From: Dehalococcoidales bacterium
GTDB taxonomy: Bacteria; Chloroflexota; Dehalococcoidia; E44-bin15
DNA: 15,753 nucleotides
Direction of reading: 5' to 3'
NCBI GenBank assembly: GCA_012974295.1
Contig: JAAXQM010000295.1
Span: 1 to 15,753 of the forward strand
A model generated the notes under the pieces. It saw nothing but the letters and a program-made list of their open reading frames with translations, searched no databases and was not told the origin of the DNA. Both the position numbers and the translations under genes were made by a program. Positions 1-7,542 of this stretch are shown here, piece after piece; position 1 is the first letter of the stretch, and each line of letters starts with the position of its first letter.

Positions 1-1115
1 GCATCATAGTAGCCGGCGGACAGGGCGTAGGTGCCCAGGATTATGCGCCGTTTCACCTCGGGGCCAAATCCATAGCCCCGCGTCTTCTCCATAGCATCCC
101 ACATATTCTTCCCTTCGTATGAGAAGCCGTATTTCACCCCGTCGTAGCGGGCTAGGTTCGCCATCGCCTCGGATGGAGCGATGATGTAATAGGCGGCCAG
201 GGCATATTTTGTATGAGGTAGCGATACCTCCCAATCTACTGTTGCACCCAGTTCCTCTAGCGTTGTAATGGCGGTGCGTATCACCTCCTCAACCCCTTTT
301 TGCATTCCCTCAACGAAATATTCCTTTGGTACTCCCAACTTAAGCCCCTTGAGATCGGGGATGAGCGACTCCGTATAATCGGGAACGGGATAGTCGACCG
401 ATGTAGAGTCCTTCGGGTCATGGCCTGCGATAACATTCAGCACCAGCGCTGAGTCCGTGACATCCCTCGTCATTGGCCCGATCTGGTCCAGTGAGCTGGC
501 AAAGGCTACCAGGCCATATCGGGACACCCGTCCATAGGTGGGCTTAAGGCCCACGACGTTGCAGAACCCGGCTGGTTGGCGAATGCTCCCCCCTGTGTCG
601 GATCCCAGGGCGTAGATCGATTCTCCGGTGGCTACTGATACTGCTGGTCCTCCACTTGAGCCGCCAGGGACGCAGGTGGTATCCCACGGGTTATTGGTGG
701 GATAGAAGGCGGAGTGCTCGTTGGATGAGCCCATGGCAAACTCATCCATGTTCCCCTTGCCCACCATCACCATGCCTTCCTGGTTCAGCCTTTCGACCAC
801 GGTGGCGTCGTAAGGCGGAATAAAATTCTCCAGCATCTTCGAGGAGCAGGTGGTCGTAACACCCCTGGTACACATATTGTCTTTGATCGTCACCGGTACA
901 CCGGTTAAGGGTGAAAAATCGTCACCCTTAATTCGCTCGTCGGCCTGCGCTGCCTGCATAAGGGCCTTTTCCGCGGTTATGCTAACGAAGGCATGAACCT
1001 TTTCTTCGGTCTTTTCTATATGTTCCAGCACAGCCCTGGTTAGCTCCAAAGAGGAGACCTCTCTGTTCTTGAGAAGCTGGTGAGCCTGGTGAATGGTCAG
1101 CTCATAGAGTTTCAA
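1..1115 (-). CDS. gatA: Glutamyl/aspartyl-tRNA amidotransferase subunit A (3' end cut by window edge)
   Basis: Amidase subunit of the GatCAB complex, which turns Glu-tRNA(Gln) or Asp-tRNA(Asn) into the amide form using ammonia released from glutamine. The 371 codons present (family length is about 480) begin MKLYELTIHQ, the usual GatA start. The amidase-signature catalytic triad is visible: Lys78 in VTIKDN, cis-Ser153 in PGGSSGG and nucleophile Ser177 in GSDTGGSIRQPAG. The last readable residues, LGTYALSAGYYD, are also typical. The start is TTG at 1115: an SD-like aaggggaag lies just upstream and an in-frame TAG at 1134-1136 excludes a longer form. It follows gatC by 92 bases on the same strand and is probably co-transcribed; gatB may lie beyond the left edge. 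Identification is secure; only the C-terminal quarter is missing. Confidence 0.96.
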   Translation of the reverse strand, partial: MKLYELTIHQAHQLLKNREVSSLELTRAVLEHIEKTEEKVHAFVSITAEKALMQAAQADERIKGDDFSPLTGVPVTIKDNMCTRGVTTTCSSKMLENFIPPYDATVVERLNQEGMVMVGKGNMDEFAMGSSNEHSAFYPTNNPWDTTCVPGGSSGGPAVSVATGESIYALGSDTGGSIRQPAGFCNVVGLKPTYGRVSRYGLVAFASSLDQIGPMTRDVTDSALVLNVIAGHDPKDSTSVDYPVPDYTESLIPDLKGLKLGVPKEYFVEGMQKGVEEVIRTAITTLEELGATVDWEVSLPHTKYALAAYYIIAPSEAMANLARYDGVKYGFSYEGKNMWDAMEKTRGYGFGPEVKRRIILGTYALSAGYYD

Positions 1116-1207
1116 CTTCTTCCCCTTTTTCCCCTATTACGATGTGCACCGGTAAAGCCTTAGTCAAATCTCATATAACCTTGGCGATCCAGTTATGACG
1201 GTTCCCC

Positions 1208-1495
1208 TTACTCCAGCACCGGCAGCACCCTGAAGTAGCCTTCCTCCTGGCGTGGAGCGTTTGCCAGGATATCGTCCCGGGTGAATGAGGGTGCGATCTC
1301 ATCTTCCCGAACCACGTTCTCCAGGGGTATCGGGTATGCCGTAGGAGGGACATCGCTGGTATCGACCTGCTGCAGTATCTCGAAATTCTCCAGGATATCA
1401 GACAGCTGCTCCCGCAACCTTTCCAGTTCATCCTCCGAGAGGTACAACCGGCAAAGGGTAGCGATGCGTAATACCTCTTCACGGCTTAGATTCAT
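1208..1495 (-). CDS. gatC: Glutamyl/aspartyl-tRNA amidotransferase subunit C
   Basis: Small stabilising subunit of GatCAB that wraps around GatA and helps it bind GatB. The 95-aa product shows the family pattern: N-terminal LSREEVLRIATLCRLYLSEDE, a helix with LSDILENFEILQQVDT, then the DVPPTAYPIPLENVVREDE segment and a C-terminal stretch ending FRVLPVLE, the usual GatC ending. A GTG at 1504 is also in frame, but the SD (agggag) directly abuts it, whereas the same SD sits 8 bases before the ATG at 1495, so I chose the ATG. A predicted promoter lies just upstream (1527-1556) and gatA follows downstream, so this is the first gene of a gatCA operon. Confidence 0.95.
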   Translation of the reverse strand: MNLSREEVLRIATLCRLYLSEDELERLREQLSDILENFEILQQVDTSDVPPTAYPIPLENVVREDEIAPSFTRDDILANAPRQEEGYFRVLPVLE

Positions 1496-1526
1496 ATTGT
1501 CCACTCCCTAGGTGGCGGTATCGCTG

Positions 1527-1556
1527 ATTATAGCACCTAACTACCGACCCGAGCAA
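1527..1556 (-). promoter_or_regulatory. Predicted sigma70-type promoter for gatCA
   Basis: On the minus strand a perfect -10 TATAAT (1532-1527) is preceded, after an 18-base spacer, by TTGCTC (1556-1551) as a weak -35. Transcription would start near 1520, giving a leader of about 25 bases before the gatC ATG at 1495, just enough for its SD. Confidence 0.5.
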
Positions 1557-1687
1557 TATTTTATACGAAAAATAAGGAGGGTTCTACTTAACAGAACCAC
1601 TTACATGTGTTATTCTCGCCCAATTTTCGCCTCCACGTAGAAACTGAAAAGTATAAAATAAGGCGGTGATTCAAGTGGCGATTGGGC

Positions 1688-2038
1688 TCAATAAAGAAGG
1701 GCACGGCTTTGAAGCCGTGCCCTTGCGCTTTCTGGTGAGTGTATTGTACAATAATTTAGCCGACCAGTTTTTATTCTATTGATGTATCCTGCCATATCAA
1801 GACCCGAGATTATCCAAACTGTTCCTCTTTCTGTGAAACCTTTACCATTATCAATATCTCCAGCTGTCCCACGGGGATGCCCTGCAATAGTAGCGAATAT
1901 TGGTTTATGGTTTAAAAAACCAACAAGCCATTTCTTAAGAGCCCATGAAATTAGAGCGGTACTTGACAGCTCTAACAATGTGTGATACGTATATCCAATT
2001 GTATTTATGAGGCCGCTGAGAAATAGATGCTCGGACAA
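1688..2038 (-). pseudogene. Doubtful ORF, possibly a decayed gene fragment
   Basis: An open frame of 116 codons starting with TTG and having no visible SD. Its last codons run through the perfect 13-bp hairpin at 1697-1724, which argues against an intact gene ending here. The amino-acid composition is protein-like. The part around GLINTIGYTYHTLL and the part ending INRIKTGRLNYC remind me loosely of the C-terminal tail of NuoL-type NADH dehydrogenase subunits (where an RxxTGxxxxY ending is common), but I cannot confirm this by eye. Treat it as a possible relic or as non-coding sequence. Confidence 0.2.
1697..1724. terminator. Perfect 13-bp hairpin, possible bidirectional terminator
   Basis: AAGGGCACGGCTT is followed, after TG, by its exact inverse complement. 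The stem is GC-rich. Neither strand has a strong T tract (GCGCTTTCT on plus, CTTTATT on minus), so terminator function is plausible but not proven. No intact gene reads into it from either side. It lies inside the end of the doubtful ORF 1688-2038. Confidence 0.5.
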
Positions 2039-2068
2039 TAACAGGGCCGGGGGCCTAGGGGATCGATA

Positions 2069-2089
2069 GAGACTGTTTCAGCAGTCTCT
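2069..2089 (+). repeat. 21-nt intergenic repeat, copy 1 (hairpin form)
   Basis: Matches 10975-10995 at 19 of 21 positions, including an uninterrupted 14-mer TTTCAGCAGTCTCT. In this copy the sequence forms a hairpin: AGAGACTG (2068-2075) pairs with CAGTCTCT (2082-2089) around a 6-base loop. Both copies follow a G-rich tract and lie 130-160 bases upstream of a plus-strand gene. Confidence 0.4.
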
Positions 2090-2185
2090 TCATATATAGG
2101 TAGTAGCATTATTTGGATATAGTAATCTAATTCTAGTCTCATCTAATATGCAATAAATATGAAGGATATGAATGGAGGAGTGTAT

Positions 2186-2227
2186 ATGGGTATGATATTT
2201 CGCTATAGGTTTGGGATAGATGACTGA
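2186..2227 (+). CDS. Possible 13-codon leader ORF coupled to treT
   Basis: GGAGGAG (2174-2180) lies 5 bases before ATG 2186, the best SD in this intergenic region. The frame encodes MGMIFRYRFGIDD and stops at TGA 2225-2227, overlapping the treT start (ATG 2220) by 8 bases. treT itself has only a weak SD-like GGGATAG, so ribosomes finishing the leader could restart at treT. A GTG at 2180 is in the same frame but overlaps the SD. The reading rests on signals and layout only. Confidence 0.4.
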   Translation: MGMIFRYRFGIDD

Positions 2228-3479
2228 GCGTGTTATTACAGATGAACGATCGCTTAGTGATTATACTGCGGTAGTAGGGGAAGAATGTATAGAGGAACTA
2301 AGGTTATTAGCTGAACCTTTTAATAAGGCGAAAGTTCTGCATATCAACGCCACAGCTGCTGGTGGTGGGGTAGCCGAGATATTGAGAAGCTTTGTGCCCC
2401 TGATGTGCGACCTCGGGATTAATGCCGAATGGCATGTACTGCGGGGTGCAGATGAGTTCTACGAGGTCACTAAGACCATGCACAATGGCCTTCAGGGAAT
2501 GCAGGTCCCACTGACGCCTGACATGAAAAAGATATGGGTAGAGTATAACAGCCTGAATGCTGATTTTTTAAGCACCAATGGCGACTATGATTTTGTGGTG
2601 GCTCATGACCCGCAGGCGGCTGGCCTATTAAAACTTCTGCGTGATAGCAATGGTCATCGAAAGATAGGGCCTTGGATATGGCGCTGTCATATAGACTTGA
2701 CCGCGCCTCAACCTGACTTCTGGGAATTCCTAAGGCCATATGTTGAAGTCCATGATGCTGCGATATTTTCAAAGAGCGAATACTTCCCCAAAGACCTGCG
2801 CGGCCCACAGTGCTTCGATATACCCCCAGCTATAGACCCATTGAGTGTCAAGAATCACCTTCTCCTCGATGATGGCGAGGTACATAATATCCTTGTACGC
2901 TATGGCGTTGATCCGGATCGGCCTTTTATCTTCAAGGTATCCCGTTTCGACCCCTGGAAGGACTTCTGCGGGATTATTGACGTATACGATCTGGTTAGGA
3001 AAGAGTTCCCCGATGTACAGCTGGTACTGGCGGGTGGCGGTGCAGGCGATGATCCCGAGGCCTGGTCATGCTACCAGCAAGTTTCCGCTTACGCAAAGGG
3101 CAAGGGTGATATCCATATACTGTGGGGCGATAATGGGATAGTTAGCCCCGAGCTCAATGCCTTTCACCAGGCAGCTAGTGTGGTAGTGCAAAAATCGATA
3201 CGCGAAGGTTTTGGGCTGGTAGTCTCTGAAGCCCTGTGGAAGCGCTGTCCCGTTGTGGCAAGTGATGTGGGGGGCATCTCTATACAGATAGCACACGGTG
3301 AGAGCGGATACAATGTAGGCTCTTTGAACGAGTGGGTGGAAGCTATAACATACCTCTTACGAAATAAAGAGGATGCTGCCAGGATGGGGAATGCCGGCAA
3401 AGAGCTCGTTCGACAGCGGTTCCTTATAACAAGATTACTGCAAGATTATCTGAAGATTTTCCAGACGCTCTCCAACTGA
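2220..3479 (+). CDS. treT: Trehalose synthase, TreT-type glycosyltransferase (GT4)
   Basis: Retaining GT-B glycosyltransferase that in the characterised TreT family joins a nucleotide-activated glucose (ADP- or UDP-glucose) to glucose to give trehalose. The 419-aa length matches the family (about 410-415). Family segments are seen in order: HINATAAGGGVAEIL (41-55), WRCHIDL (154-160) followed by the DFWEFLRPYVE region, PPAIDPLSVKN (202-212), the donor-binding SRFDPWK (241-247), and the EX7E motif EGFGLVVSE (329-337) followed by LWKRCPVVASDVGGI. No signal peptide or membrane segment; cytoplasmic. It stands alone with no trehalose transporter or hydrolase beside it, so trehalose as a compatible solute is inference. 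Start ATG 2220 gives the expected N-terminus but has a poor SD; see the leader ORF. The specific call TreT over a generic GT4 rests on the WRCHIDL and PPAIDPLS segments. Confidence 0.87.
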   Translation: MTERVITDERSLSDYTAVVGEECIEELRLLAEPFNKAKVLHINATAAGGGVAEILRSFVPLMCDLGINAEWHVLRGADEFYEVTKTMHNGLQGMQVPLTPDMKKIWVEYNSLNADFLSTNGDYDFVVAHDPQAAGLLKLLRDSNGHRKIGPWIWRCHIDLTAPQPDFWEFLRPYVEVHDAAIFSKSEYFPKDLRGPQCFDIPPAIDPLSVKNHLLLDDGEVHNILVRYGVDPDRPFIFKVSRFDPWKDFCGIIDVYDLVRKEFPDVQLVLAGGGAGDDPEAWSCYQQVSAYAKGKGDIHILWGDNGIVSPELNAFHQAASVVVQKSIREGFGLVVSEALWKRCPVVASDVGGISIQIAHGESGYNVGSLNEWVEAITYLLRNKEDAARMGNAGKELVRQRFLITRLLQDYLKIFQTLSN

Positions 3480-3657
3480 GCTGATTTCTACGGTAGGTGC
3501 TTGGCTGTTCTACTTGCTGCGTGTGGCGGATAGGTGATAATGCCTAGTTGTAGATCAGTTGAACAGCGGAGCTTTCTCCAGTCGTTCCAGAAGAAATTGA
3601 GGTCATATATAGCTCTGCGTTTCACATACGCATTTTCATTAGCAATATATCAGCGTA

Positions 3658-4125
3658 CTACCCCAGCGTATAGGTCCCCGTACCCACAGCTATAAGGCAC
3701 TGTTCGTCATTGTATACTTCCATACGGGTGACCGCTAACTTCTTACCAGTGCGAAGAATGGTAGCTGTCGCAGTGAACATTTCACCTTTGCCCGGCTGCA
3801 GATAGTCAACCCGCAAGTCAACGGTGCTCATGTTCTGCAGCCTTTTTATCTGTTCTTGCATGGCCTGTTCGTTAGCATCCTTTAGCAGCTTCCAGGCAAC
3901 TACTGCACCACCAATAATATCTATCATGGCCGAGATAACCCCTCCATGCAGAGCACCATCCCCTGGATATCCACGCAATTCATCGCGCATTGCAAGTTTA
4001 ATGCATAAACTACCAGTGTCAAGAGGCTCAATCATAACACCCAAGAATTCAAGGAATGGAGGATACTTTATTATTAGGCTCGTTGCTTTCGCCAGTCTCT
4101 CATTCGTTTCACTCATATCGCTCAA
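3658..4125 (-). CDS. PaaI-type hotdog-fold thioesterase (first of two)
   Basis: Predicted acyl-CoA thioesterase of the hotdog fold, 155 aa, cytoplasmic. The active-site helix reads LHGGVISAMIDIIGGAVV (59-76), with the conserved HGG (60-62) and the likely catalytic Asp69; the second signature STVDLRVDYLQP (100-111) is the usual central strand. An inserted charged helix (about 82-99) separates the two, as in some family members. Start chosen as TTG 4125: GGGGAG lies 7 bases upstream, whereas the next ATG (4116) is 16 bases from it. It is divergent from a second hotdog gene at 4343 and convergent with treT. The substrate is unknown; nearby acyl-CoA genes suggest CoA-ester housekeeping, but this is inference. 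Confidence 0.85.
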   Translation of the reverse strand: MSDMSETNERLAKATSLIIKYPPFLEFLGVMIEPLDTGSLCIKLAMRDELRGYPGDGALHGGVISAMIDIIGGAVVAWKLLKDANEQAMQEQIKRLQNMSTVDLRVDYLQPGKGEMFTATATILRTGKKLAVTRMEVYNDEQCLIAVGTGTYTLG

Positions 4126-4301
4126 AGATCGACTCCCCTTTCATCTGATATCGGCTTTCTGAACCGGAAAACTCGGATAAGTCCGCCTCTTTTTCCAAAT
4201 AATCAGGTGACAGTTTTTTACACCCTGGAACTTGCTTCCCCAATTATATCATGCTAGGCTGGCAGACAGGGGTTAAATCAATGTATCGGTAGTAGTATGG
4301 C

Positions 4302-4331
4302 TTGACTGCTATAACATTTACCAACTAGAAT
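4302..4331 (+). promoter_or_regulatory. Predicted promoter for the second hotdog thioesterase
   Basis: TTGACT (4302-4307), an 18-base spacer and TAGAAT (4326-4331) fit a sigma70 promoter. Transcription would begin near 4338, only about 5 bases before ATG 4343 but 35 bases before ATG 4373. This favours the later start for the thioesterase unless the message is almost leaderless. Confidence 0.45.
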
Positions 4332-4342
4332 ACCCCTTACGG

Positions 4343-4843
4343 ATGGCAGAAAGTGTGCTAAAAGATATTGATATGGACCAGAAGGCATTTCAGGAATATT
4401 ATCCGGAGAATCTAAGTCACTGTTACGGTTGCGGCCGCTTGAATGAACATGGCCTGCAAATAAAGAGCTATTGGGATGGCGAAGAGACCGTCTGTATATT
4501 CCATACACAACCCTATCATATGGCCGTACCAGGGTATGTGTACGGTGGTTTGATTGCTTCGCTCATTGACTGCCACTGTACAGGCACTGCGGCTGCCGCA
4601 GCATACCGCGCCGAGGGACGCGCCATGGGCACGGAACCAGCTCTACGTTTCCTGACCGCCTCATTGCATGTAGACTATCTGCGACTCACTCCCCTGGGTG
4701 TGCCGTTGGAAGTGCGGGCCACTATAAAGGAAATAAAGGGGCGTAAGGTCGTGGTCTCAGCGACGGTGTCGGCGGAGGGACAAGCGTGCGCTCGTGGAGA
4801 GGTAGTGGCTGTCAAAGCACCCGAGCATTTGATGTTCAAATAA
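4343..4843 (+). CDS. PaaI-type hotdog-fold thioesterase (second of two)
   Basis: Predicted acyl-CoA thioesterase, up to 166 aa. Shown by SHCYGCGRLNEHGLQIKSYW (25-44, with the CxxCG seen in one PaaI subgroup), YGGLIASLIDCH (67-78, Asp76 in the catalytic position) and SLHVDYLRLTPLG (107-119). It is clearly different from the divergent neighbour at 3658-4125, so this is not a recent duplication. The start is uncertain: ATG 4343 lacks an SD and sits almost on the predicted transcription start, while ATG 4373 (residue 11, MDQKAFQEYYPENLSHC) gives the N-terminus usual for this subgroup, though its SD is also weak. The substrate is unknown; it lies upstream of the acyl-CoA operon but is separated from it by 231 bases. 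Confidence 0.85.
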   Translation: MAESVLKDIDMDQKAFQEYYPENLSHCYGCGRLNEHGLQIKSYWDGEETVCIFHTQPYHMAVPGYVYGGLIASLIDCHCTGTAAAAAYRAEGRAMGTEPALRFLTASLHVDYLRLTPLGVPLEVRATIKEIKGRKVVVSATVSAEGQACARGEVVAVKAPEHLMFK

Positions 4844-5074
4844 ACTACACGCATACTTTTACAAACCCTGGCGAGAGTGCCCCTCAGCTTTCTGGAGGAT
4901 GATTCACTTTTTGGCAGGGTAGCCTTGCGCTACAGGTGCTGAGTCTGGTTTACTGTGAATAATACGAACTTAACTCCGCCCAGAGGAAATATTTAGGTCG
5001 ACAAGAATGGGTTTGTTTAATTCCTATCACATTCGCCGGTAGCATATCAGGGGATTAGAAGCAGGAGGAAAGCA
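4844..5074. other. Intergenic region upstream of the acyl-CoA operon
   Basis: No ORF of note. A small hairpin GTAGC-CTTGC-GCTAC lies near 4919-4933, and a possible -10 TAATAC at 4960-4965 has no good -35. The operon promoter is presumably here but I cannot place it with confidence. The end holds the strong SD AGGAGGAA (5063-5070) of the next gene. Confidence 0.5.
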
Positions 5075-6316
5075 TTGTATCAACATAAGATACTAGAGGC
5101 AATATGTAAGGAGGAAGACCTTCTTCTCCGGGATTTGACCAGGGATTTCGTAAACGATGAAATAATGCCTGTGCGGCAACAGATCGACGATGACCAGGAT
5201 CACGAGATCATAAGGAATATTCTTCAAGGGCTAGCTAACCTGGGTTTCACTAAGGCCATCTTTCCGGAAAAATATGGCGGCTCCGACATGCACTCAGCGA
5301 TAACCCTGGGGCTACCCCTTGAGGAGATCGCCCGTGGCGACTCCGGCATCGCGGTTGTTCTTGCCTGCTGTCTATGGCCATTCATGCCGGCTGTTTGGGC
5401 TAAGAATGAGGCAGTTCTCGATTATTTTGGCCCAATGTTTTGCGGTGACGACCTGAAAATAGGATGCTTCAACATGACCGAGCCGGGTGGTTCATCTGGT
5501 GGAGGCGGGTGTGATATTGAAAACCCGGGGGTACAAGGACGCAAAATCACTACCAGAGCGGTGCTGGACGGCGACCAGTGGGTGTTAAATGGGCAGAAAA
5601 TATGGGCCACAAACTCCGGCATTAGCGATGCATACCTTATGGTTTGCACCACAGACCCCGGCCTGGGCGACGATGGGATCGCCCTGATCTACGTGCCGGG
5701 GGATGCCGAGGGACTTTCGTTTGGCAAATTTGAGAAGAAGGCGGGTATGGCTGCCGACCGTAATACGACAACCTATCTGGATAACGTTCGGGTTCCTAAG
5801 GAGTTTCGACTGGTTGGGCCAGGCGAGGATGCCAAGTATTTTCACGCCAATCTGACCATAGGCAGGCTTGCCAGCGCGGCGATGTCGGTAGGTAATGCTC
5901 AGGGTGCCTTTGAAACCGTGCTGGATTTTACCGGTGACAGGGCAGTAGGCAAGGTAGCCAAGCCGATCCGCGACCATTCGATCTGTGCCGGCATGCTGGC
6001 CGATATGGCTATCGGCATCGAGACCGCCCGCTTGGCCTACCTCTCCGGAGGATATCGCTTCGATCATCCCGAGGAGTACGGGGCAATTCACTCCCCGGAG
6101 CAACTCTCCACGGCCAGCATTGCCAAGGTCTACGCAGCAGATGTGGCGGTTTCGGTCACCAACCGGGCGATGGAGCTGATGGGGAGCTACGGATATGTCA
6201 GGGACTGCGACGTGGAAAAATACTGGCGGGACTGCAAGATTATCCAGCTATGGGAAGGCGGAGCTCAGCTGGGTCGCTTCGATGTCTGCCGCGCCTACTA
6301 TGATCTACCTCTGTAA
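5075..6316 (+). CDS. Acyl-CoA dehydrogenase
   Basis: FAD-dependent acyl-CoA dehydrogenase forming an alpha,beta double bond in an acyl-CoA thioester, cytoplasmic, 413 aa (family usual 380-410). Domains in order: N-terminal helices to about 125, a middle beta domain with the FAD-contacting CFNMTEPGGSS (131-141) and NGQKIWATNSG (172-182), and a C-terminal helical domain with GRLASAAMSVGNAQGAFE (263-280) and MELMGSYGY (366-374). The expected catalytic base is Glu394 in QLWEGGAQLGR, the position of the catalytic Glu in medium-chain enzymes. An SGGGGCDIENPG stretch (140-152) is an unusually Gly-rich loop. Start TTG 5075 follows AGGAGGAA by 4 bases. First gene of a six-gene operon; 58 bases to the next. 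Its substrate is probably the acyl-CoA handled by the downstream reductase/dehydratase, possibly a cyclic or aromatic-derived one; that is inference. Confidence 0.93.
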   Translation: MYQHKILEAICKEEDLLLRDLTRDFVNDEIMPVRQQIDDDQDHEIIRNILQGLANLGFTKAIFPEKYGGSDMHSAITLGLPLEEIARGDSGIAVVLACCLWPFMPAVWAKNEAVLDYFGPMFCGDDLKIGCFNMTEPGGSSGGGGCDIENPGVQGRKITTRAVLDGDQWVLNGQKIWATNSGISDAYLMVCTTDPGLGDDGIALIYVPGDAEGLSFGKFEKKAGMAADRNTTTYLDNVRVPKEFRLVGPGEDAKYFHANLTIGRLASAAMSVGNAQGAFETVLDFTGDRAVGKVAKPIRDHSICAGMLADMAIGIETARLAYLSGGYRFDHPEEYGAIHSPEQLSTASIAKVYAADVAVSVTNRAMELMGSYGYVRDCDVEKYWRDCKIIQLWEGGAQLGRFDVCRAYYDLPL

Positions 6317-6374
6317 GCAAACGTGAGACACGTACGGGACATCTGTGGCAAAGAATTGATAGGAGTGACAGTAT

Positions 6375-7508
6375 ATGAAAAAGAACGAAATTCTGAGCAT
6401 CTTCCAAGATGTGATCGAGGGGCCGAGAAACGTTTATTTGGACGAATGGGTCAAAGCGGGTGGAAAGGTCATGGGATATTACTGTTCGTACATACCGGAG
6501 GAGATCTTTACCGCTGCCGGCTTTATGCCCTATCGTATTAGAGGAGCAGGGAGTGATGACAGCTCTGATGGCGATGCCTATATGAGCGCACGGGTATGCA
6601 CTTTTGTCCGTCACACCATCAGTTTAGCGCTGCGAGGGGAGTTCGACTTTCTTGCCGGTGTGGTTCTATTACAGAACTGTGACCATATTCGCCGTGCCGG
6701 TGACCTCTTCGTTAAAAAAGTGAAATTGCCCTTTTACAGCATGCTTTCCGTCCCCAGAGCCCCCAAGGAAAGGCTCTTCTCCTGGTATCTCGATGAACTT
6801 AAGCGGCTCAAGTCAGAGATAGAAGCTCATTTCGGGTTGGCCATAACGGAGGAAAAGCTGGAAGAGGCCATCACTCTGCACAATGCTACCAGGGAGCGTA
6901 TCCGCAGCCTCTATGACTTGCGCAAAAAAGATGCGCCGCCGATTACCGGGGAAGAGGCGCTAACCGTCACCATAGCAGGCCATCTCATGCCCCGGGATCA
7001 ATTCAACACCTTAATGGACGATTTGCTGGCTGATTTAGCGAACGCGGAAGGTACCAAAGGCTACAGGGCTCGAGTCATCATTACCGGCAGCGAGCTGGAT
7101 AACCCTGAATACATTGCAGGCATAGAACAGCAAGGGGCCTTATCGGTTGCGGAAGTCGTCTGTTTTGGGCAGCGATCCTTCGGAGAATTAATTGAATCCG
7201 GGGTGGATGATCCACTGGAGCGAATAGCCCGACATAAGTTCTTTCAGGTGCCTTGCGCCCGAATGGTGGAGTGCTTCGATGACCAGGTTGCTGCACTGAA
7301 AGATACGGTACGGGAGTTTAATGCAGACGGTATCATTTTCCAGCGGATGAAGTTTTGCGATCCCTGGGCGGGCGATGGGCACAATCTTTACTGGAGGATG
7401 AAGAAAGAAGGCATTCCGTTCTTGGGCCTGGAAAGGGAGTATCTGACTCCAGCCTCCGGGCAGGTCAAAACCCGTGTCCAGGCCTTCCTGGAACAGATGG
7501 GTAAGTGA
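6375..7508 (+). CDS. Benzoyl-CoA reductase / 2-hydroxyacyl-CoA dehydratase family, small catalytic subunit (HgdB/BcrC-like)
   Basis: One of two [4Fe-4S] subunits of a radical enzyme that either reduces an aromatic acyl-CoA ring or removes water from a 2-hydroxyacyl-CoA, driven by electrons from an ATP-dependent activator. 377 aa, the usual length for HgdB, BcrC and BzdN. Family landmarks: GYYCSYIPEEIFTAAGFMP (34-52), ARVCTFVRH (72-80), LLQNCDHIRRAGD (98-110) and MKFCDPWAGD (325-334). Cys37, Cys102 and Cys328 occupy the three contexts I expect for cluster ligands; Cys75 is a further conserved cysteine. SD GGAG lies 9 bases before the ATG. Next gene starts 34 bases on. The sequence cannot tell ring reduction from dehydration. 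Confidence 0.88.
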   Translation: MKKNEILSIFQDVIEGPRNVYLDEWVKAGGKVMGYYCSYIPEEIFTAAGFMPYRIRGAGSDDSSDGDAYMSARVCTFVRHTISLALRGEFDFLAGVVLLQNCDHIRRAGDLFVKKVKLPFYSMLSVPRAPKERLFSWYLDELKRLKSEIEAHFGLAITEEKLEEAITLHNATRERIRSLYDLRKKDAPPITGEEALTVTIAGHLMPRDQFNTLMDDLLADLANAEGTKGYRARVIITGSELDNPEYIAGIEQQGALSVAEVVCFGQRSFGELIESGVDDPLERIARHKFFQVPCARMVECFDDQVAALKDTVREFNADGIIFQRMKFCDPWAGDGHNLYWRMKKEGIPFLGLEREYLTPASGQVKTRVQAFLEQMGK

Positions 7509-7542
7509 CCTAGATGCAGGAAATGATCGGAAGGGGGAGAAT

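Larger units (their letters stand above)
1557..2067. other. Gene-poor segment upstream of treT
   Basis: No well-supported gene. It holds a 6-bp stem hairpin at 1580-1598 (GGTTCT/AGAACC), a perfect 13-bp hairpin at 1697-1724 and a doubtful minus-strand ORF at 1688-2038, each described separately. The stretch just before treT is AT-rich but I could not pick a convincing -35/-10 pair for that gene. Confidence 0.6.

Noticed and set aside
5585..6103. 172-codon minus-strand ORF
   Set aside because: It lies entirely inside the acyl-CoA dehydrogenase gene, which has all family motifs; the opposite frame shows no recognisable pattern or SD.
7474..7542. Longer start for the large reductase subunit (7474)
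   Set aside because: It would overlap the preceding gene; aagggggag is correctly spaced before ATG 7543.
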